Of a DNA stretch of 64,000 nt, positions 37,939-48,879 are shown one piece after another. Every line of letters begins with the position of its first letter. Within the stretch, counting starts at the first letter, position 1. The notes below the pieces were generated by a model. That model was given only the letters and a program-made list of their open reading frames with translations, was not told the DNA's origin and ran no database searches. The position numbers and the translations under genes were made by a program. The DNA is from Ephemerocybe angulata (lineage: Eukaryota; Basidiomycota; Agaricomycetes; Agaricales; Psathyrellaceae): positions 372,001 to 436,000 of the forward strand of contig JAACJK010000111.1 in assembly GCA_013368325.1 (NCBI GenBank), given 5' to 3'.

Positions 37939-39662
37939 ATGCCGAAGGCCAGCAAGGAGGAGGAGGAGGTCGACGACCTCCTCCTCAAGGCCGGGGCGGT
38001 TCGAGCCCTCTGTTCGTACGTGCTCTCCTGACAACTCGTCGTGCAGGAGATTAATCTCCCTGGGATGCTTTTGCTCTGCATAGATTCGATCTACACCTTC
38101 TGCAGCCTGCGCAACTCGCAAAGCTTCAGACCATGGAGGACCAGGTCGTTGCGATCCTGCGCCAGAATTTCCAGCGATGGCGCTATACGTTCTGCACCAA
38201 CTGCCAAACCGCCCTGATCCCAGTGAGTCCACGTCTTGTCCACCCCCCACACGCAATGTGTACTAATCGCTCTCTTGATAGTGTCCCGGGGGTAACAAAA
38301 CCGGAGCATGCGCGTTCTGTTCCGACGGCGGGTCGCAAGTACGTTCTCGCTTTATTTCTTCTTCCAGCATCCCGCGGGTGACTTACCACCTCCGACTCTT
38401 AGTGTCATCGACCCTCTTTGTCCCCCCCGTCTAATGAAGCCCTCCTCGGCGTTGTGCCTCCAGCTGGAGAGGCGCTTACAGGTCCGCTCTTCCCTTTTGG
38501 GGAAGAGCCTTCCACACCGGCTCGTCCTCGTCAGTTCGTGAGACGCTCCTCGAAGGATCGCCGTTTAGGGCGCTCTTTACGGGGCCGCTCTCGGGTTACG
38601 CCCCGCATACAAATGGTCTCTGAATCTCGCAGTCGAAATGGGGCGACGAGGGGTGGAGCTTACCGATCCCTGCCTCCCGGCCGCTACACGAGCAACACGA
38701 GCGCATTGGCGGTAATAAGGCAGACTAGCGGTCCATCGACCAGACGCCAGGATCCGCCCACACAGACCTCTACCTCGCTGTCGACGTTCACCTTTCCTGG
38801 TACGGGTGCAGACGAGTACTCCGGTTTCTTATCTCAGCTAGGAAGCTCTTCCGCCCCGCCTCTCTTCACAGCTCCTTCTAGGTGAACGAAACTTCCTGCT
38901 GCCCCATTTAAATAACTAATCCTGCCCCATTGCATTCTCTGAAGCTCTCTTCCAAACGATCCGAATGGTTTCGTGTCTTCCGAAGATATGGATTGGGGGG
39001 CTGTCGCGGCTCGGGCCTTAAGACAAACGATGTAAGTTTGTTGATTGGCGCAAGTCCTAGATGAGTCTGCTTGCTCAATATGTTTCTTTTACAGCACGTC
39101 GCCAGTCACCGGCGCCTTTGGTAATGGACCGGGGGCCGCCTTCGGTAACGGTCTCTCGAATGAGGTTGGGGGAGCGTTCGGTGTCGGCGTTGGTGATGGG
39201 AGCGGATACGGCTCCAACGTCGGCGTCGGTGATGGGAGCGGATACGGCTTCAACGTCGGCGTCGGTGATGGGAGCGGATACGGCTTCAACGTCGGCGTCG
39301 GTGACCGACCTGTACGCGGTGCGGTAGGCGGACTCGGTGACTGGTCCGTAGGTGGTGCGATAGGCGGACTCGGTGCGATAGGCGGACCCGGTGCGGCAGG
39401 CGGACTCGGTGGCTGGCCCGTAGGTGGTGCGGTCGGCAGACTCGGTGGCTGGCCCGTCGGTGGTGCGGTCGGCGGACTCGGTGGCTGGTCCGTAGGTGGT
39501 GCGGTAGGCGGACTCGGTGGCTGGTCCGTAGGTGGTGCGGTTGGCGGACTCGGTGGCTCGAACGGAGGTAATTTCAGCGTCGGGACTGGTGACGGAGTTG
39601 GAAGCGATTTTCTTGGCCAGCTTGACTACGACGCGCTCTTTAGGTCTGGATCGCAGTCGTAG
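37939..39662 (+). CDS. CxxC zinc-binding protein with long Gly-rich repeat tail
   Basis: Six exons with consistent phases: 37939-38015, 38084-38222, 38282-38338, 38403-38881, 38945-39031 and 39095-39662, giving 468 aa. Near residues 60-90 are two cysteine pairs, FCTNCQTAL and GACAFC with an extra CPGG between them. This is probably a zinc ribbon. The middle is Ser/Arg/Pro-rich and low-complexity. The last exon encodes a glycine-rich tail: three 12-residue units like GDGSGYGFNVGV, then about seven units like GGLGGWSVGGAV. The protein ends DALFRSGSQS. No family is recognised. The zinc module plus flexible tail suggests a nuclear scaffold or nucleic-acid-binding role, which is inference. Confidence 0.7.
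39187..39561 (+). repeat. Coding 36-bp minisatellite
   Basis: Within the last exon of the CxxC gene. Three near-identical 36-bp units (gtgatgggagcggatacggc plus 16 bp) are followed by about seven 36-bp units built on ggcggactcggtggctggtc, some shortened. All keep the reading frame. The length is likely to vary between strains. Confidence 0.85.
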
Positions 39663-40274
39663 AATCAATCACCTTGGTGTCCTAGCGCAATCCGGTTAGT
39701 AGAACTGACTGTACCCCTTTCGTACCTCGAGCCTCGCGTATTCTATAAGTGTCTTACCAATTTGATATTTATCGCGCCCTCTTATGTATATCAATAGGTG
39801 CTCTTGGCAAGTGTTTGTGCTAACCGTACGAGGTGTGCGGGGTGTGCGGGACCGTATTTGTGAGCTACGCTTTGTGAAGAGACATGAAGTACGTCCCGCG
39901 GTAAGGTACCTCAACCTGGATACCTATCTCCTACAGTTCGGGCTTTAAGCGCCCACCTTAGCGCTGGAGCACATCTTATAGATACCGTGGGCTGTGCTGC
40001 GCAACAACGGCAGTCACTATGTGACAATTTCCGACGGCCAACGCGACACTGCGGTATCTTTATTTGCTCGAAGTACATGGCAGTCGACATCTCTCGAGTG
40101 GGCAGGCTGACCGTAACTGGGTGGAAGACGAGCACGCTATATTCTACAACATTCCACCCTCTTTTCCATAAGCAGCCTTCCATAACCTTTCGAGTAAGCT
40201 AGACGCAATGGGGAACAAGCGACCATTATATTAGCGCGATGTCGGGTGTGGGTTCGAAGGCGCTTGAACGGTAC
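39663..40274. other. Intergenic, no gene seen
   Basis: About 610 bp, which may include the 3' exon of the minus-strand gene to its right. No recognisable domain. Confidence 0.35.
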
Positions 40275-40956
40275 TCACTCGCCTAGAATCCCAAACACCA
40301 ACTCGTGTTCTTGTCTGGAAATATTTCCGTACATTAGTCGCTTGGCTTTGTTGCTTCTGGAGTATCGGACGATTACGATGTTGCCGAGCCAAGGCCGCTG
40401 GAACACCTTGGTAGCAATGGCGTTCAGGGGGGGAGGACCTGCGTTTCCAGGGTCTAGGTAGACCCTGTAGACGAAGGGCATGGGCCATTTGCCGCCTGGG
40501 TAGGTGGTTACCAGCAGGCTGATGCTTCCATTGGGAAAATGAGATTTCTCCAGGTCGACGTAGTCAGTCCGCACGCCGTTGACCTTCGAGGTGTACGCAG
40601 GGACCTTCCACATGTATGCAGTCTTGAGGCCACATCGAGTGGACGAGACGTTCACGGCTCTTATTTTGGTCTATTATGGCCGTGTTATGTTAGCGCTCGT
40701 CCAGGTGTAGAAGGACTAATGATCGTACCGCCCTCGCTAACTGCGTAGCGCTTTCGCCTACTGGATGCTGTGGATTATTCAACAGAATGATTAGCGATGC
40801 GTTCGCGATTTGCAAGCACGATATTTGGTCAGGCTCTGTGCGACCGTTCTTGTGCCGTCCTCACCTCCAGAAAGCCGGGCATATTTTCCCATACAGTTGT
40901 ATGCATGTTGATTCTGGCGGAAAGGGGGAGGAGACGCGCTGGCGGATGGTGCCCAT
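40275..40956 (-). CDS. Multi-exon gene, unrecognised, splicing incomplete
   Basis: The first exon is probably 40956-40865 (ATG, MGTIRQRVSSPFPPESTC ..., ending before gtgagg). A TATA-like tatattgaa/acaatata stretch lies just upstream near 40970. A long open exon runs from about 40670 to 40275, with the segments WKVPAYTSKVNGVRTDYVDL, NGSISLLVTTYPGGKWPMPF and GNIVIVRYSRSN. A donor-like gcgagtgagtac closes it. I could not join the two without a frame conflict, so at least one small exon or a lesion lies between. No family is recognised. A 27-bp repeat with GTGTGTACCC lies upstream. Confidence 0.45.
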
Positions 40957-40997
40957 ATTCGACGGTTCTTTATATTGAACGTAGGGTATGTACACGT

Positions 40998-41056
40998 GGC
41001 CTACATAGGGTGTGTACCCTGCCCGAGTTACATAGGGTGTGTACCCAGCCCGAGTC
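40998..41056. repeat. Two copies of a 27-bp repeat
   Basis: The unit acatagggtgtgtaccctgc plus ccgagtt occurs twice, at about 41002 and 41029, with two differences. It lies 45-100 bp upstream of the start codon at 40956, in promoter position. A flanking gtaggtac occurs at 41067-41074. Confidence 0.8.
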
Positions 41057-41413
41057 AAATAGAGAGGTAGGTACTTCTCTGTCATTTATCCTTCCCGGCT
41101 TAGTCGTCCTCCGAGGCTTCTTCATCTGATTCGGAGTTCACAAACCGATTTGCATAATAGTACCTGGAACTGTTTCTGTGTCATTAATGTCATCGATTCA
41201 GTTTAGTTCTTGTCTTCACCTCCACACATAAGGCTCTCCAATGCTCATGTATGTTCCTTCGTTATCTTGTATCATGTTCCAGTCTACTACTTCAAACGCT
41301 GGCCCGTGCCTCGGTATAGGGGGACTCATTGGCTCTACGCAGGGTGGGTCAGTGCGGTTTCGCTGGTGATCGGTTTCGCAGTCCAGCGCGGGACTGTTCC
41401 GACACAGCACTAG

Positions 41414-42421
41414 TCATTGCGAGTCTGACTTACTATGGCTGCTTCTGGGAATTACCCAACTGTAGTTATCACCAAGGTGCCTCGAGCCCGTCTCGGCGGA
41501 GAAGTAGGTGCGAGAAGCCATCGGTGGTCCTCGTATTACTTCGAACTCTATATCGCGTGAAGATGCTTGCACGACATAATGTTCCTTCGGTGGCGGATCT
41601 AAGAGGTGCACGTTTTTGAGGGTGAAGGCTAACCCAAGGCGAAATGTCGACCGAGCGAACGGTGCGCTGGCTTCGTACCCAGTCATGTAGCATGTCAACG
41701 GTGCTAGGCGGTGGGCAGTGGCAGGAGTTCAAGCGAGAGGGAGTAAAAAAAAGATAAGCATTTGTTCGGTATCGCACAATGACGACCCCGACTTACTTAG
41801 AGGGCCTCCCAGTACGTGCCTGTAGGGTTCGCACCTTATTAGGTGTAAGTTGACTGTGGTGTCGACCCCTTTGCGCAATTTCCGGTACTGGAATTTGTAT
41901 CCGACGTGATCCTCCGCGGACCAACTGTTGTCTGCAGCGAGGGACCACGTTTCGTGGGTGGCTCCCACTTTTCGGAGAAGGGTTCCCACTGAGTCGTCCA
42001 GGCCGCTCCACGGAGAGGAGCGAGTTCGAATACGGCAAAATCCGTCGTCCTCGAGGAGTCTGTTCAACATGTTGTATCTGGATAGGGTTGTGCATATATC
42101 CAGAGGGCATCTTGCTGTGCTGCATCTAAGGAAAAAGCGCAGCACTGCCCCTCCATATATCATGGCGTTCTTCCCGTCGATGAGGGCGAGGAGGGTCGCC
42201 GGACGAGCGAAGTACAGTTTCAGGAACTTCTCGAAGTCCCAAGTTCTCCGCCCGTATCCGTAGAACCAACAGCGAAGGCGAATATTAAGCTTTCCAAATA
42301 TAAATATCTCCCATACATCCATCGTTGCAAAGAGATGTGAGACCGCAGAGTCTGGGGCGGAGAGGATGAATCTTTCAAGAAGGCCCATAACCCTCGATGG
42401 TGGCGGGGTCAGGCTTATCAT
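41414..42421 (-). CDS. Nucleotidyltransferase-fold-like protein C (divergent subfamily)
   Basis: Two exons on the minus strand, 42421-41797 and 41703-41414, with a 93-bp phase-1 intron, giving 304 aa. An N-terminal F-box-like helical part (ATMDVWEIFIFGKLNI) is followed by RRTWDFEKFLKLYF. The expected GS...DxD region is altered, reading MIYGGAVLRFFL then CPLDICT, so the fold may be kept but catalysis is unlikely. The second exon begins TCYMTGYEASAPFARSTF. This corresponds to the MNYxSxxxA...YPxxT block of the other members and closely parallels gene F (MNYLSHKEAVSIFPHATF). It is transcribed away from the R1-like gene, sharing an intergenic region of about 415 bp with its first ATG. Confidence 0.65.
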
Positions 42422-42837
42422 GGCTCTTCAGAAAAAAACTGGGGTCATCCCTGCATTTGACGCACTAGTTATAAGTCTCTTCCTTGAGCGTGCGTTCGCT
42501 TGTCACGTAGTGACTTTTGATGAGGAGGTTACCATAGGTGAGGAGGGCTGCATCCGCTTGATCATGATGACAATATGATGCATATGTACTTCTAACCTCT
42601 TGTGGCCGCGCGATAATCGTTACCTCCTACCCTTTCTAGGTGAGCACCTTTAGCAAACTCGACTGTTGTGAATTATGTTGTCCATCTAGGCTTGCCGCTC
42701 TACACGTTCGGTACCTACCTCTCGCGGTTATCACCGTAGCAAACGACCCATTAGGTCCACACCTTTACGAGGGTAGCTAGGCTGGAGGGTATAAGAACGA
42801 CGCTGGTCGCCTATGGGCTCCTACCTATTCCCTGTCA
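42422..42837. promoter_or_regulatory. Divergent promoter between gene C and the R1-like gene
   Basis: It contains ggtacctacct at 42710-42720, further half-site-like motifs (gttacctcctacc near 42620, aggtgagcacc near 42640, gttatcacc near 42727), and a TATA-like ggtataagaa at 42788-42797. The TATA lies about 45 bp before the ATG at 42838. Confidence 0.45.
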
Positions 42838-45800
42838 ATGTCTCGCCAGTTTGAAGAGGGACACAGCTGCTTTGTGTCAAAACGAAGTGCGTACATGACA
42901 CACCTCTTCGATGTACTCCTTATCGACGACTCATTGATATTGGCGCAGACGGTTGGGTCATTCGCGAGGTTTAAGGTAGAAATTCTCGGAACAACGGACT
43001 TTTCAGATCCCTCGAGGAGTATGATTCAGAGAAGGTACGGGTTTCTTATCGACCGAGCGTATTGATGTCCCTCTTTTCCGTTGGCTGATTACCGTCACCA
43101 GGTGGCTCGACGTCTGCGGTGGGTAAGTAAAAGATACTACTATATTCCATGCTCCCCCTTCCATCATCCACGCTGCAGATCTTCGAGGACGAAGGCTTGG
43201 CTGTGCCCGACAGCAGGATTACGGACAAGTGAGTAACTTCATCCCCGTCGCAGCTGCGTTGTAAGTGCTGAGAACGTCCGCAGGATATCGTCCACCGCAC
43301 TGTCCATTTGCAGCCCGTCCGTGGAATCTTGCGATATAGATGTAAGTGATATATGTTCTACTATGTGCATAGCGAGCTCGAGCATCCCACAGGCGGTTTT
43401 GGCGCAGGTCACCGGGTCGCTGGAAACGTTGGGTACCGAATATGCTCTGTTGAGTTCGGTACTCGAAAGAAGTACTATGTACGAAGTTACTCCCGTTGGG
43501 TTCGGGGACGCTATGAAGGCAGCGTACTTGGCACAAGCAATCACCGCCGAGTTCATGACTTTGGTTGAGAAGAACGAGCGGGCATTGAATGCGATGATCC
43601 GACACGAAGAAGATCGCCGATTGAATTAGTAAGATTCCTTCAGAACGACTGATGTCCTGAACCAGTTCATGATACTCTCCCGTAGTTGGGCGCTTCGCAC
43701 TCTGCGGTCCTCGTGTCTGCTTCGCGACGGAGCCAGGCTACTTGAGCGACCTCAGCATATGCTGCTTAGGGTGGCTCTCTATATGCACCTCGACCACCTA
43801 GAGGATGTGCAGGACACTTATATGCTTATGGCGACTCATAAACTGTTTCCTTCTGTCGAGATTCTTACAGGGTGTGGTACGTCGAAAACCATCTTCAAGC
43901 CGTGCTACGCGATCCGAATGACGGCCGAGAACATGTTGGCCTCAATACAAAAGATCGTTACACTGGTGAGGGACGGTGCCGATGTAGGAGTCGGGGTTCA
44001 GGGTGTGGCGTCTCGAGGGTAGGCTTGCTGTATTTGTCGCTGAGTTGTACTCACGATCCTCAGGTCTACGGTTGACGGTGTAGTACAATCTGGGATCGCT
44101 CTCACCATAAGCGCCCTCGAGGCTACCCTCCAAGCATGGGGTAACCCGGTTGACACCCCATCTGGGTCTCTTTCGATATACGTTGAACCGTGGCATTGTG
44201 ACATCGAAAGGATCTTGAGACTAATCAGGACGAGATCGAAAGTGACCAAAGGCAGAGCTAGACTGGAGTTCGGGTTCCTGATTAACGACTTATTGTGAGT
44301 AAGATACCATGTTTCCGGCTCCCCATGGGCCACTGGTCGTGTTCGCGCTCCTCCATCTTTCTTACGACCTTTTCTTACTAGCCTCTACCGGGTCCGATCC
44401 AATAAATCCTGGACTCTCTTCTGTCCCACCTACGCGTCGCAACTCGAATCGTTGCACGGGACCGCGTTCGATGATGAGTATTGTCGAGTGGAGGGAGACG
44501 GTCATAATTGCAAACAGATTGGCGCTCAAAAACTGTGGAAGAATATCCTCGACACTTTGATCGAGACCGGCGGTCCTTTCATTATGTTTAAAGATACTGT
44601 CTATGGTAAGCATCCGGTAGTTCTCATCCTACCCTTCGAAAGATGATCATGCCCATCTAGCTAAATGTGGCCGTCGCTCTAACTTGGGCGATCCGACCAC
44701 CTTCGTGGGGAAGGAACATGTCTTGGAGGCTTGCCTCCACGGCTTAAGAACCGGCAGCATGCTCACCCTAATCCTTCCCTCCTTCGTCACCGCAGAGGGT
44801 GTTGTAGATCTACAAAGTCTAGGTCGAGTCACTCGACAAGCGGTTGGCGCGTTGAACGCCCTGGTAGACCATGCGCCGCGTCCCCGGCCTCCGGTTGATG
44901 TTCTTGAGCGCAGTCCTACCGCTATAAGGATTGGAACAGGAGGTTTCTCTGATTTAATTGCTGCCCTTGGTCATTCGTATGACTCTCAGGCAGCTCGCGA
45001 GACGAATGTTGCAATTGCGGAGCTGGTGCAATATACTGCCCTCGACCAGAGCTGTGCTCTAATGAAGACTCGAGGCCCGATCTTGTCACACCATACTTGC
45101 ACTATCGGCGCAGGGTTCCTACAGGATCACCTGTGGTCTCGCCGCGAGCCTTCAGATCGGTATGACTGGGAGGCGCTTCAAGCTAGGGTGGCTGCAGAAG
45201 GCCTCCGCAATTCCGATGTTACGGTTTACGAGTCGGACGCCGCTTCTTGTCTGATAACAGCATGTTCGGACTCCTGTGAGCCCTTTAGAAGGTGAGTGTG
45301 GTGGATCTAATCGACCTGAGCTCGGCGCAAGCTGACTCTACGTTCAAGCCTTATATCTGTCTTCAACGGACCGTCTGGGATGTTCGCGTCCATCCCCCGG
45401 CATTTGATGGTAGCCCTCGAGCGTGAGCATGTCTGGGAGGAAACTCTCCGAGACCGGATCATAGAAAACAGAGGTTCGTCTATTTGGGTTCTACTGCGAG
45501 AGAGCGGTCACCATTCCAACTCACTTTGTTCTCCAGGCTCCATCCAGACCCTGGGTCACATTGCCCCTTCTATCCGCTCCGTCTACAGAACTGTGTGGGA
45601 CATCGAACAGTCTAGTATACTCCGCCTAGCGCTGGACCGTGCGCCTTTCTTGTGTCGCGGACAGGACGTGCGTTTCTACCTGCCCAAATCGTGCTCCGAC
45701 GCGTTGGTACGTCATTAGCTCTTATCCTTATCTCCAACGTAGGAGCACCCCCATATATTCTAGGCTGATGTCTTCTTTAGGGAAATTTGCTCTTTCAAGG

Positions 45801-45954
45801 GTGGCAAGGCGGTCTTCCCATTGGCGTGCGTCACCTCCGAATCAAGAGGAGCGACGCGCCTTTTCCGATGCCGCTGCCTTCACGTACTTCTGTAGGAAGT
45901 CTGCTGCCAGTGGGCGACGGATCCGGTTCGTCTTCGGACCCTATCTGCCTGTAG
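42838..45954 (+). CDS. Ribonucleotide reductase large-subunit (R1) paralogue lacking catalytic residues
   Basis: From the ATG at 43149, nine exons join in one open frame of 770 aa: 43149-43228, 43284-43628, 43686-44018, 44064-44294, 44382-44605, 44661-45291, 45349-45473, 45537-45706 and 45781-45954. The true start may be the ATG at 42838, which has a TATA 45 bp upstream and encodes FVSKRS...LFD, like an R1 ATP cone. The R1 fold is clear throughout: ERPQHMLLRVAL, SLSIYVEPWHCDI, AQKLWKNILDTLIETG, YRTVWDIEQSSILRLALDR, LFQGWQGGLPIG. Numbered from 43149, C215 matches the first active-site cysteine. The N-x-C-x-E triad region reads VGKEH or EACLH depending on the gap, so Asn and Glu are lost. The second redox cysteine is gone, and the paired radical-transfer tyrosines are R730-H731. 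The C-terminal CxxC is reduced to one Cys. Confidence 0.85.
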
Positions 45955-46237
45955 CACGTTCAGTAGTCGAACCATCAGTGTAATAAATAGTGTTCTGAAT
46001 GTTTACGGGCACTTCATGGATGAGTCCAGGCCGCCTTGAGCTCAGCACTTGATATAGATGCTGAGGACTGTTGTTTTGCGTAGGGCCTACGAAGTGTAAT
46101 AGTGCCGTGATCCGTATCAGACCGGATTTGAACGTCTCATCACGTCCGTGCGGGGAGTGCAGGCTAACCGACTTTAGGACGTACTACTACTACTGTCTTG
46201 CAGAGTCTGCGCCCGTTCCTATCCCTCGACGCTCAGG
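45955..46237. other. Intergenic, no gene seen
   Basis: About 280 bp between the R1-like gene and the weak multi-exon candidate to its right. No supported feature. Confidence 0.4.
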
Positions 46238-47550
46238 TTGATGTTCAGGTGTTTTCTGTTACGTATCTGGTGTATTCATCTCTTCAAACTCATGGCGCTT
46301 GCATTGTATAGGTCGCCGATTCGAATCGACACGCAGCGAGGTTTATCTGACCTCCGGCTTATACGACCTGCTTGCGTCCAACTACGCGAGTCGAGGAGGG
46401 AGGAAGTGGGTATTGCTATGATGGTGATAGGGTTGGATGGGATTCTGGCTTCTGACTTTCAACTTCTCCTTGAAGCTCGAGGGTACTGGGCTGGACAAGG
46501 TGCCAGTGGGTTGCTCTGCAACACGGGACCTGCGAAATAATCGCAACTTTCGCTGGTCGACCTTTCACGACCGGCCTCTCAAAGGCATATGTCCATGCCA
46601 TTGGAGGTCAGAATGTGTGAACCGATTGTGCGTGTCATGTAGCTCTGCGTGGATACAACGGATTCAGCTGGATCGTGATGGGTGTGTCGGACTTTGCTAA
46701 GACTTACCAGCTACATACTCTCAGAAGAGAGAATGGATGTGGGGTCGATGCGAAACAGGCGAACGGTTTTCATTCGACTATTCTTGGTGAAATGCTACGC
46801 AAGGTTGCTAGCAAGTTCGGTCCGGGCGTCGGGTAGGATATGTTGGCCCTGCCTTCGCATCTTACCTCCAGTTACGTCGGCCCCGCCTTTGCGTCTGTCG
46901 CACTCCGAACTAGTTCAAACTTCGTACCATCTCCGTGTGGTCTTTCATTCGGTAATCCAGCGCCTCCAACAACTTCCGGCCTCTGGGAGCTCTCCCAATG
47001 CGTCGGTAGCGAGGATCTACGCCCAACACGCGGGTTCAACACGAGATCACACCGACTCGAGGATCCTCTTCAATTTCCCCCTTTTTTTGGCGCTGCCTCT
47101 TCCTTGCCGACTGAGGGCCCGGGTGTTCATAAGCTCAAACCCCTTTCACTTGTAAGCTTCCACATGCCTACATGCAGCATGAAAGTGTCGCTGATCAGTT
47201 TTGCAGTGCCCTCTCGTCCCCAACCGTGGACTTCACGTTCCATGCCGTTTTTTTTTGTGCGGAGAGGGCAAGCAGGGAGATGTTTGGTTACGAGGCCGGC
47301 TGAGTCAGTGGGATTGTTGGATCTAGCTACTCACTTTTGTTCACGGATCGTTCGCAGGTTGCTTCGAGCGCGCCCCACCTGGGCTGTACCGTTGCTCATC
47401 GAACACCCTCGGTCATCGCAAGCACAGGTTCGTCTTGTCGACTGCGTGGTACTCCGCTTTGCTCCGAGCTTCGAGGTTACTTGCATTATGGGCATGCTAG
47501 CATGCCATTTACGAGTCCGTTTCCGCACCGCCAACGCACCGCAGTATTAG
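46238..47550 (+). other. Candidate multi-exon gene, unrecognised
   Basis: Several overlapping plus-strand frames look protein-like. One runs 46682-47155 (SELVQTSYHLRVVFHSVIQR ...). It meets a good donor (gtaagc near 47153) and continues after gttttgcag (about 47210) with SSPTVDFTFHAVFFCAERAS. Earlier pieces include a Cys-rich stretch (GICPCHWRSECVNRLCVSC near 46590). I cannot assemble a full reading frame or name a family. It could be a real intron-rich gene or a relic. Confidence 0.3.
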
Positions 47551-47579
47551 ACCCGTTGTTGTGGCAGCAATGTGTGTGA

Positions 47580-48060
47580 GCCACATATGATGTTAAGAAA
47601 GCTGCGGAGGTAATCGAGAAGAAGCTCAAAAATAAGTAGGCCTAGCTCGATGCTGTGAAGGGCAAGGAGACAAAAAGCGAGAGATTCAGAAGTTGCTAGA
47701 GCAAAAAAATAGTCTTGACCGTGGGCGTCAGCTATATTCAAATTCCAATTCACATTAAAGATCTATTCAGTCGAAGATACTCAACCTTGGCCAATACAGA
47801 TCCCAGCGCATCCGCGACGGTCCATGTCTTCGGTTGGGTCCATCAACTGAGGCAGCAGAACGCAAATGATCAAGGTCGACGAAAAAGGCAACCACACGAC
47901 TGATGGCTCTGGCACAGTTCCTCATGGTCGACCACAAGGCTTAGGTTGGCGATGATATTGCTGAGGCCGCTGAGAGGCTTATGACGGACGAGATCGGTAC
48001 TCCCATCTTCATCCGCGGTTTCCCCGCCGAGTTGAAGGCTTCTACATGAAGAAGATTCCT
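47580..48060 (+). pseudogene. Asparaginyl-tRNA synthetase relic
   Basis: Plus-strand fragments resembling cytosolic AsnRS. There is an N-terminal YDVKKAAEVIEKKLKNK with stops after it (47590-47640), an anticodon-binding-domain start VHVFGWVHQLRQQN (about 47822), and [20 protein letters not shown] (about 47960). The last is followed by [12 protein letters not shown] only if a frame slip near 48033 is allowed. An in-frame TAG precedes the [12 protein letters not shown] block. The catalytic core beyond this is missing or unrecognisable. Assignment rests on these three blocks in the right order. Confidence 0.6.
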
Positions 48061-48879
48061 GGCTCTGGCCAGGATGGCGGACCCAAATTCACCGGCGTCG
48101 CCTCACCCACCCAACGACCTCACCTCTGTACTTCCCAAATCCCAGCACCTCCCGTACTTCCCCTCCCCCCTGGTACCCTTCGTTGGCATCAAGCGCGAGC
48201 AAGTTCAGTAGGTGAGATGATGGAAGAGCTCGGAGCTCGCGTCATTGGACACCGATGAAGGTGGGATAGCGGTTGAGGGAGAACCAGGCCCCACATCTCC
48301 CAGCACGTCCTTTCTTGTCCCTCTCTCCACGGTGTGTAGTGGCGTTGGGCAGAAGTGTGGGTGGGCGGTGGTGGGCGGTGGAGAACCGAGAACTTGCGTG
48401 CGGCGCCCTCGGGCGCGAACGAAGGGGGCATTGGCGATGGTGGTGGGGCAAACCGGGATTGCTAGATGGTGAAGGTGGAGGTGAGTAGGGCATGGTGGGT
48501 AGGAGCCTGAGGGCCGAAAGCTCCTATTGGAATGCTTCCCGACAGCTGAGGGCAATAGAGGCGCATCACAGCTCCCTCGCTCTGGTCATGCTGATGCTTG
48601 AACATGTTCCTCCTGTACTACTTTCAGTTGCAAATTTATTCCCTCCCCCACATTGTATTTCATGTGCAGTACGTCGTATATACTCCTGTCTTCAGATCCA
48701 GATTAACTATAACCGAGATGCATGTAAGGGAACCATCCAGCAAGTTGAAAACAAATCCCTCGAGACGCACCAAATTTCGTGACTCATGCTTTGCCAAGAA
48801 CACATTCTTACTCCTGTTCGCAAGCTCAGCCGCCTCCCTCACCGCCGTGTTCTTCTGGATACTGTCCCTCAAGTTGAAT

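Noticed and set aside
39187..39561. Regular 36-bp repeats that look CRISPR-like in spacing
   Set aside because: There are no unique spacers; the units are contiguous, in frame and code for a Gly-rich tail. The organism is a eukaryote.
43149..45954. The R1-like gene as a pseudogene
   Set aside because: The many short ORFs look broken at first, but each junction has a standard intron and all phases agree, giving one open frame of 770 aa.
46840..47550. A 236-aa plus-strand ORF as a gene
   Set aside because: It overlaps a better candidate frame with splice signals and has no domain-like segments; treated as a probable shadow.
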